Source: Elymus sibiricus (lineage: Eukaryota > Streptophyta > Magnoliopsida > Poales > Poaceae). From it: a stretch of 64,000 bases of DNA. The stretch is from NCBI GenBank assembly GCA_039707655.1, contig CM077676.1:452637379-452701378 (forward strand). Direction: 5' to 3'. Position 1 is the first letter of the stretch. Each line of letters starts with the position of its first letter. Made by a program: the position numbers and the translations under genes. This document shows, one piece after another, positions 56,801 through 64,000 of this stretch. Below the pieces are notes generated by a model. That model was not told the origin of the DNA and did not search any database. It saw only the letters and a program-made list of their open reading frames with translations.

Positions 56801-59800
56801 ATAAGGGCGCCACGGCGGCCGTCCCCATCCACTCGATTCGGCCGGCTATAAATAGCCATGGCCCGAGCTCTCTCCGAGCATCCCCAACCTCCGCACCACA
56901 CTCCCCTACCTCCTAGCTCTCTCTCTGTCCTCTCAATTCGCCCTCAGGGCCTCGCCACGGTCGTCTTGGCCCCGCCGGCCGCCGCCCAAAATTCGGGCAC
57001 TCCGGCCCTTCCCTCCCCACCTTGCCTCTACCGGAGATCCCCACTGTCACCTCCAAGCTCTCCCCGCCACCCCTTTCCTCCGCCTGTACAGCGCGCCGTG
57101 CTGCTCGGCGATGGCCGACGCCACCCACCACCGTGGCCGTTGCTCTGCCCGTTCCCAAGCTCCCCGGCAGGCGTGCAGCCTCCAGACGGGTGCGCCGCGT
57201 CACGCTGAGCACGCCGGTGGGCGGAACACCGCCGGAGGTGACCTGCGCCGCCGGGACGGGCGCCGGCGCGCGCTCGGCCATGGTCCTCCTCTGCTTTGTG
57301 GGAGGAAGAAGAAGGAACAGGGGAGAGAGAGAGGATACCGGCGGGCCCCACTTGTAAGCGACTCAGCCGCGGGCCCAGCTGTTTAAGTGGAGGCGTCTTC
57401 AGAAAATACGCCTTCCATCACCAAAAACGTATTTTCCTGAAGTACGCTTTCTGCTTTCAGCCCCGGCGCCGAAACCCTTATATTGCGGGCGTTCGTCCGT
57501 TAACAGCAGAAAAGCACAGTTTTTATTTATTTTCTGCCTAACGAACGAACCGCTGTAACTTTTCAACCGTGACTCCGATTCAGGTGATTCCAAAGCCCAC
57601 CACCTCTGTTTGCCGAGCCCGTTTCGATGGTATCACTTTCACAATATTTACACAATCTAAAAATGACCATTTTCCCCCTGCCCTCTATTCAGCCATTCGA
57701 GAGAGAATCTTTTCCGGCAAATCCTTCCGCGAGGTGATCGCACTTCTCTCCGGTGAATCCATCGACCCCCAGGAAAGCCGACCATCTGATATATGCCCTA
57801 AAGCATTGCTTCTCTGTTGTTCTTGTGTGTTTAAATTAATGAACATGTTTGTGACTAGAAGTAAATGAGTAATTAAACTCCTGCTAGCTTGAACTTGCTG
57901 TTTACATTACTTGCTAATGTTTATCATTACCGCACTAGTAACTCGTATGTGACACAATATGGAGATAGGTTGTTATGTTTTCATCATGCATTATTATTGT
58001 TATTGCAATGATAAAGAATGTGACTTAATAATGACAACCTCCTCCATCGGCTGGATCGAGTCATCGTGCCATTGAACCGAACTTACCAGTGCAGCCACAT
58101 CTGCCGGTATGGGACGGCCGTGACTTGGTCTACCATCGTGCTCTTTTATCGGTACCACCAAAGAGGGGAGGTTATGCGTGCGTGCTACCCTGGCCCGGTA
58201 GGCGGCGATAACCTTGTGGGCCCAAGTTGTTTAGCCCGGGGTCCCAACGGGGACAGTTTTGTTTTAGCCACAGGATTGTGGTAGGTGTCAGGAGTGACAC
58301 AGGGGCCACCCAGGGCATGACCCGGAGGGGTATGTCGGTGGTACGATAGAAGTGCCCGTCAGTAGACAAGTTTTGTTGGAGCAGCACCGGTCCACCCGAA
58401 TGGGAACATGTACTAAAGTACGAGTCCAGGAGCTCCATAGTGTGGGTAAAGTGCGCAACCTCTGCAGAGTGTAAGAATCTATTCGAATAGCCGCATCCAA
58501 GGTATTGGACACAGTTCGTAGTAGGTCACACTATTTGGTCTGTGTCGAGTCTGGAGGAATAAACCCTATAATGTTATTGCTAAGGATGAATTAAAGAAAA
58601 GTAAGCTTTATCAGACTTGCAGTGAAGGAGCATGGGCATCGGATGATGTCCGGAACTTGAGATGTTAGCCATGGGATGGCTATGATAGAGACGGTCGTAG
58701 GACCGAAGGAGTGGGATTGGATTTGGATCGGATATGAGTGGGATCATGAGAATATTCGGAGTATGGATTATTTACTTGATATGCTTTATCTTCATCGTAC
58801 TGTATTTGTCTTAGTAGATATATTGCTAGATAACTCTGCTATAACATGAGGATTAATATTGCTAGATAGCTATGCCATGACATGATAGTTAATATTGTTA
58901 AGATAACAACAACTTGCTGGAATGCCATGGAATGCTTTGCTTGGTGTATATGTTGGTTTGGTTTGCTTGCGAGTACATTCAAAAGTACTCAGCGGCCTTC
59001 AATGTGGCCAGGTTCACCTAAGGATTCGACGTCCCCAGCGAGGAGCCGGAGCGTTCGCAAGCTAGAAGAGTAACCCAGTCTGATCCCTGTGGATTGGAGC
59101 CTCTCCAAGTTCGTGCTGCCTTAGTTAGTATTTTTTTTCGCTGCCCCAATCTTTGTAACCATGATGTATTTATTCCAGCCACAATGGCTAATAAATATAT
59201 TCTTATTACAGTTATGCCTATGTTCATGATACTTGTTGTAAACACGCACGCCAGAGTGATTTCCTGGGCTGGTGTGTGCGGCGACCGTCTGGCTACAGTG
59301 GTATTCAGGCGGGGCGCCACACCACCACCCCTCCTCCCCTATAAATTGAGGTGGAGAGGAGCTCTCAAACTCACTCAAGTTCTCTCAAACACATGCCATG
59401 CATTATCTGGCTTTCTTCTCTCCATCACATGAATTAAGTTTGTAGAGCCGAAAGGCTGTCTGGGTTCCGGTAGGAACTAGTTCTGGATGGCGAAGCCCTG
59501 CCGGATAGCTGACACCGTATCTGTGCAACCCTGTAGAGAGGTCGTAGGTTCGATCTTCTGCCGAGGGGCTGTTCGAGAGTCCTACCGAAGGGTTGTCCAA
59601 GAGACCGTCCGAGGGGCTATCCAGGGGCCTCCCGAAGGGCTGTCCGAGGGACCGTCCAAGGAGCTAACACGGGAGTACATCCTCGCGGTTGGGAGGTTGT
59701 AAAATCCTAGCTATAGGGATCTGCAGCGACGACCTTCATCGACTCGACTTCCGCTGCGCTACGAGTCGGTAATGATCGGATCAAAATCTTGTATGCATCT

Positions 59801-59864
59801 TCATAGTGATCCTGGGCTTGTTCGTAGTGCGGAATTTTTTTGTTTTCTGCTGCGTTACCCTGCA
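53802..59864 (+). repeat. Second copia LTR, with the same nested solo LTR
   Basis: Starts TGTAGGAGATATGCC and ends TGCGTTACCCTGCA. It matches the first LTR throughout, including the nested element. The part left of the nested solo LTR differs by about 2.5% by eye, and the part right of it by about 0.6%. It is followed by a primer site and leader rather than by flanking DNA. Confidence 0.9.
55163..59321 (+). mobile_element. Gypsy solo LTR inside the second copia LTR
   Basis: 4159 bp, the counterpart of 28111-32251. Its first base is changed (CGTGACACC), and the flanks are CCACT and CCACC. It has an added block near 57234-57254 in the GC-rich part. It was carried along by the 27-kb duplication, not inserted independently. 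Confidence 0.88.
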
Positions 59865-60721
59865 GTGGCATCAAGAGTCGTGCTATCCGTAGATGCAGGT
59901 TGCGATCTAGAATACATGAGATGTATGGGTATTGCACAATATAATTTTGTAGTAGATGAGATCTATTACCTGATGTTCTTGTTGCTTCCCTTGAATCTGC
60001 GTATTTCTGATCTTGACGGCATGGTGGAATTTTGCTTAAAAGTTCTGGCAATCAGCGATCATGATAGATCAACGAAATGCTTCAGTTCTTTGGGTTCCAC
60101 CATAGTTAAAGAAAGATGAAATTTCACAGACTAAAGGGCAATGCATACATGATCTGCACGGGGTTCTTGCGTATGACGAAGTTCAGTATGGGGCTCGAGA
60201 TTTTTTATCTCGTGTTTCATACGCCCCGCAAAGTTAATCTAGCGACTTGAATAATCATACTTGATGATAAACGTTGGTAGTTGTGGTTTGTTTCGAAACC
60301 ATAGAAGCCACGTAAAATAAAATCTGCACAAACCGATTAGAGGCGTCTAACTTGGTTTTGTAGGAAGGCATGTGATGTGGTATAGTCTTCGTCACATTTA
60401 ATGAGATTATGTATGAGATGGCTATATAATGTAAATTAATTAACATGACATGCATGTCATGATTCGTCATGATGGCTGGAGCCAGATGATTGTCACTTTA
60501 ATGACCTGCATGTCAACCTTGTTGTAATGCATTAATTTTATTAGCTATAGTGATAGCAATATCATTTGATGTATCGTCAAGACGGTGACAAGTTTTGCGA
60601 AGGTGAACACCGACACAAATGCCAAAGACGAAGAAAATAAAGATTTCTCTGTCAGATAGGGCTATACCATATCATGCTATTATGAATTGCCTGAGATGTT
60701 TATCCCTCTTGATGCACCCTT
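59865..60721 (+). other. Primer site and leader of the second copia internal region
   Basis: Corresponds to 32795-33691, with a 39-bp deletion at about 59965. TGGCATCAAGAGTC at 59866 is the primer site. It proves that the second LTR also acts as a 5' LTR. Confidence 0.8.
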
Positions 60722-63700
60722 AACTACTAGGAAATACCTTATAGGTTGATGCTTAGTAGTAGCGCCGGATAAGAGCCCCACGCTACTGTTAACTAGTTGT
60801 AGCGCGGGTCCCAAACCCACGCTACAGGTAGAGGATAGTAGTAGCGCGTGTTAACGCACCCCCCGCTACTGCTAAGTGGGCCCCACTGTACCCCCCGGGT
60901 CAAGCCATAGTAGCAACGCTCGGTATAAAGCCCGCGCTACAACTAACTGATAGCAACATCGCGCGTTCTATATCCCTTGCTGCTACTATGGTTATACGGG
61001 GCCAGCAGGTGGGCCCCACTTAGCAGCAGCGCTCGTTATAAGGCCCGCGCTATAGCTACTGCGCTTAGCAGTAGCGTGGGCCCATGCCCCGTGCTGCTGC
61101 TAAGCCAGCATTATCCTCCCTCCGCCTCACTCTCCCTCTCCTCACTCTCTCTCCCTCTCTCACCATCGTGACCGTCCTCCTCCCGCCGTCGCCGCCGTCA
61201 CCGCATTGCCGCCGTCCCCGCCGTCCCCGGCCTCGGTAAGCCTCCCCCTCCTCCTCCCTCCTCCCTCCTCCAACCGCCGTCCCTCCTCCCTCCTCCAACC
61301 GCTCCTCCTCCCTCCTCCCTCCTCCATCCGCCGCACCTCCTCCCTCCTCCCTCCTCATGCTGCCCCTCCTCCTCCCTCCTCCCTCCCCCCTCCTCCATCC
61401 ACAACCCCTCCTCCCTACTCATTTTGATTTAGTAGGGTAGTTGATATGTAACACTTTGATTTAGTTAATAGTTTCAAGTTGATAGTTTCTAATTGATATA
61501 TAACACTTTGATTTAGTATGGTTAACTGAATTAGTAAAAATTTAGACAAAGTTAAAAGTTTCTAGTTGATATATAACACTTTGATTTAGGAAAGCTTCTA
61601 GGGTTTAGTTGATAGTTTCTAGTTAACTGAATTAATAAAAATTTAGACAGAGTTAAAATTTATTACAGCTTCATTTAAAATTTTAGTTGGTAGAAAAAGG
61701 TATTGGACACTTTGATGATGTTGTAGGCAGAAAAGTGAATTCCTACATGAGTTTTGAACTACATCATGTGAACTTTCATGCCATGCCCATTTATGCTATG
61801 TGCATGATAATGTTTCTGTTTATATAGACCTCTGTTTTTCACTAAGTCCTAAAATCAGCATGATAATATTTCTGTTTATATTTTGTTTCTGTAGAAATCA
61901 AGTATTTTCCCCTGCCTCGTCCAAGCCGTCGTCCCCATCACCGACCCCCTCCGACCTCGAGGTGAGACCAGCCAAATCCCCATGTCGTTGATGTCGATTA
62001 TGATGTGTTGTGAATGTCGATGATGAACATGCACAGAGGAAAGTCTCCCCATGTCGAGGACTTTCTGTATTTGTTCTTTCTATTAAAATGCAAGTGCTGG
62101 TCCCCATATCGTTGATGTCGATGATGATGTGTTCTGAATGTCAATGATGAACATGCAGAGCTTGTTTCTTGGTGTTCTTGTTTGCAGGGGACAAATCCGA
62201 GTGGCCTATGTTTTGCCGGAATGTTGATTCATTTCCGTTCCAGCAAATTTCAGGCGCTCGATATGTCCTATTTTAGCAAATGTCATGCCGAAATTTTCCG
62301 TGAATTTTGGCATGACTTGTGCTAGAAAGTAGGACATATCGAGCGCCAGGGATTTGCCGGAACGGGAACTAAACGACATTCCGGCAAAACATAGGCCATT
62401 TTTTATGTCATTACTCGTTATATGTAATGTTAATTGACTGATGCTTAGGGTTGACTTTCAGTCTGTTTTGAAAGAAGGATCCCGACTGTTGTCATGGGGG
62501 TTGTTTCCTCCTCTTCTTCTCGTGATATACCTTGGTAATGCATGAGAGAAGGGGGGGGGGAAGCGACCATCACCGACCGTCAAAATATCAGTGAGGGAGT
62601 GTCCACTATATACGGTCAAAATATCAGAGAGGAAGAATCCTGACTGTTGTCGTGGGGGTCGCTTCTCCTTCTTTCCCGTGTGCTAGACATTTTGGTGTAA
62701 TGCACTCGGGAAAGAAGGGAGGAGCGACCATCACCGACGGTCGAAATATCAGAGATGAGAGTTTTTCAAGGGAGACTCGACAGACCGAAAGTCAACCCAT
62801 GCTGAATAGTGATCTGTGTGTTGAGTTCCTGGTATTTGCAGTCAATTTTTAATCTTTGAATTATGAACACAGGAAATGTCTGACGACGATAGGATCCCCG
62901 AGTGCGATGACTGCACCGACGATGGGGGTATGTGCGACAGGCCTCACCTGGAAAACGGTAGATGCTTCTCCCTCACGCTTAAGGAGGGCTTCGAAATTTT
63001 TATGGTATGTAACTTCAGCGGCACGTATTTCTTCTTAATTAAGCATGGCTTAAGATTTTTGCTACAACGTGTAATTTCCATTTTGTATAATTCGACTAGT
63101 GCATCCCCTGCTATGCAAGACCATATGTCTTAGAGAAGCTCGATTTCGAAGAGAGGGAAAAGGTGGACATGAAGAAAGCTCACCTTAAAACGAAACATGG
63201 TTTCATTTTTTAGGTTAAGGTCATAAATGAAGTAGGCCACACACATTTTGGTTGTTCAAATTGGAAAGGATTATGCAAGGCCTACGGATTTCAGGAGGAT
63301 ACGAAAATAACCTTCGATATTGGTCCTGAAGATGATCCTGAAGATAATATCGACATTTGGGTGGATGTGGACATGATTCTAATTCTACCTCCATGTGAGT
63401 TTGTCAACCAAATTTGTTAAGTAATTTATATTTCTTATTTAAAAATAGTTGGTATTCATCCCTACTAAACTTGTTTATTTATAATTGACAGCTTATTTCC
63501 TTTCTTCAAAACATATACGAAAGATAATAGACGCGACCTACTACAGTTATGGCTCAGAGCTAACTTGGGAGGAGAAAAAATTTCTTGTTTCATTTGTTAA
63601 TGATGTTGAGACTTTTAAGACCAATTATGAAGTTAGCCAAAATTATAGTGGATACGTGCCACTGGTCCACGAGTTGAGCGATGGTAACATCCATGCAAAT

Positions 63701-64000
63701 AGCATGGTAAGATTTTTTACTATTGTGTCACTAGTCCATCTTTTGCATACTTTCTTCTTAAGCAAAACTACATTGCTAACTTTGTTACTATTATGTTCTT
63801 GAACAGAAGTTCCCGAAGGATGTTGTGCCTCAGCTGATGTATGCCGAAGGTGAGATGAGTATTATTGGCTTACGGCCAAGTCCGCCGATGGCTTTCCAAA
63901 GTGCATACTCGACTTCTCTAACAGATGAAGGACTCAAAATCAAAGGATGGAGAAAAGTAATGGATGCGCGCAGGCAACCAATTGGAGACAGCATGGATGC
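60722..64000 (+). mobile_element. Second copy of CACTA1 (cut by window end)
   Basis: The counterpart of 33692-36991. Its first base is C to A (AACTACTAGG) after the flanking CTT, so the left end could no longer be cut properly. All three foldbacks and the B3-like exons are present. Confidence 0.9.
62873..64000 (+). pseudogene. B3-like gene, second copy (incomplete)
   Basis: The exons correspond to the first copy: 62873-63004 (ATG 62876), 63100-63394, 63492-63706 and 63807 to beyond 64000. Splice sites are kept, and so is the in-frame TAG (63211-63213), with the same in-phase alternative acceptor ending at 63213. Differences from copy 1 are few and mostly single bases, for example DDD for DYD near the start and KKFLV for KNSLV. 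Confidence 0.65.

Larger units (their letters stand above)
26720..64000 (+). mobile_element. BARE/Angela-type copia element in tandem form (LTR-internal-LTR-internal)
   Basis: The first LTR is 26720-32794, the internal region 32795-53801, the second LTR 53802-59864, and a second internal region 59865-64000 runs off the window. Homology between the copies starts exactly at the first base of each LTR (26720 and 53802, period 27,082 bp) and continues past the second LTR into primer site, leader and CACTA1. A normal insertion would leave flanking DNA after LTR2. The arrangement is that expected from unequal recombination between LTRs. The LTR start resembles BARE/WIS/Angela elements, and the RT reads YVDDILLIGNDM. 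Confidence 0.88.

Noticed and set aside
53802..59864. Second LTR as the plain 3' LTR of a single copia insertion
   Set aside because: It is followed by a primer site, leader and CACTA1 homologous to those after the first LTR, not by flanking DNA.
1..64000. CRISPR arrays, bacterial operons, tRNA genes
   Set aside because: I saw no regularly spaced repeat array with unique spacers and no cloverleaf-type tRNA. Primer-site matches to tRNA-Met belong to retrotransposons.

Overview
The window looks like an intergenic stretch of a large grass genome, most likely Triticeae (wheat, Aegilops or barley relatives). The evidence is nested high-copy elements of Triticeae type: a long-LTR Tekay-type gypsy element, a Cassandra TRIM, a BARE/Angela-type copia element whose LTR begins TGTAGGAGATRTGCCCTAGAG, and CACTA transposons rich in the motif ACCGGGACTAAAGG. 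I see only one convincing host gene, an intron-less arginine-rich tandem CCCH zinc-finger protein at 17459-18625 (+).

Layout. 1-14718: a Ty3/gypsy Tekay-type chromovirus on the minus strand, with about 4.1-kb LTRs at 1-4000 (cut by the window edge) and 10588-14718. It has a tRNA-Met primer site, an extra 251-codon ORF upstream of gag, and a gag-pol frame broken by two stops and by a 725-bp Cassandra TRIM (6275-6999) inserted in the reverse transcriptase domain. 14719-17458: degenerate short repeats, a reverse-oriented poly(A)-tailed non-LTR fragment, and the zinc-finger gene's upstream region. 18626-26719: old debris, namely a copia RNase H fragment, a non-LTR insertion with a 17-bp target duplication, an RNase H-like LINE fragment, an Athila-type ORF, a gypsy pol tail and unclassified repeats.

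26720-64000: a BARE/Angela-type copia element arranged as LTR, internal, LTR, internal (running off the window), with a 27,082-bp period. Each LTR contains the same approximately 4.15-kb gypsy solo LTR, flanked by CCACC in the first copy and by CCACT/CCACC in the second. Each internal region begins with a primer site, a leader and the same 4.19-kb CACTA element (CACTA1). CACTA1 has no transposase; it carries a spliced B3-like gene and several foldback structures. In the first internal region gag is split by an 11.5-kb CACTA (CACTA2, TSD ATG). CACTA2 encodes a TNP2 transposase, a second protein with Ptta/En/Spm-type and Ulp1-like protease regions, and a small coiled-coil/membrane protein. Between its main genes lies an snRNA-type promoter-like sequence followed by a T8 tract. 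The copia pol (INT, RT, RNase H) follows at 50556-53717 with stops and frameshifts.

Timing: CACTA1 and the solo LTR inserted before the 27-kb tandem duplication, because both copies share them. CACTA2 inserted into gag of the first internal region; whether the second carries it lies beyond the window. All element ages and pathway statements are inferences from the sequence.
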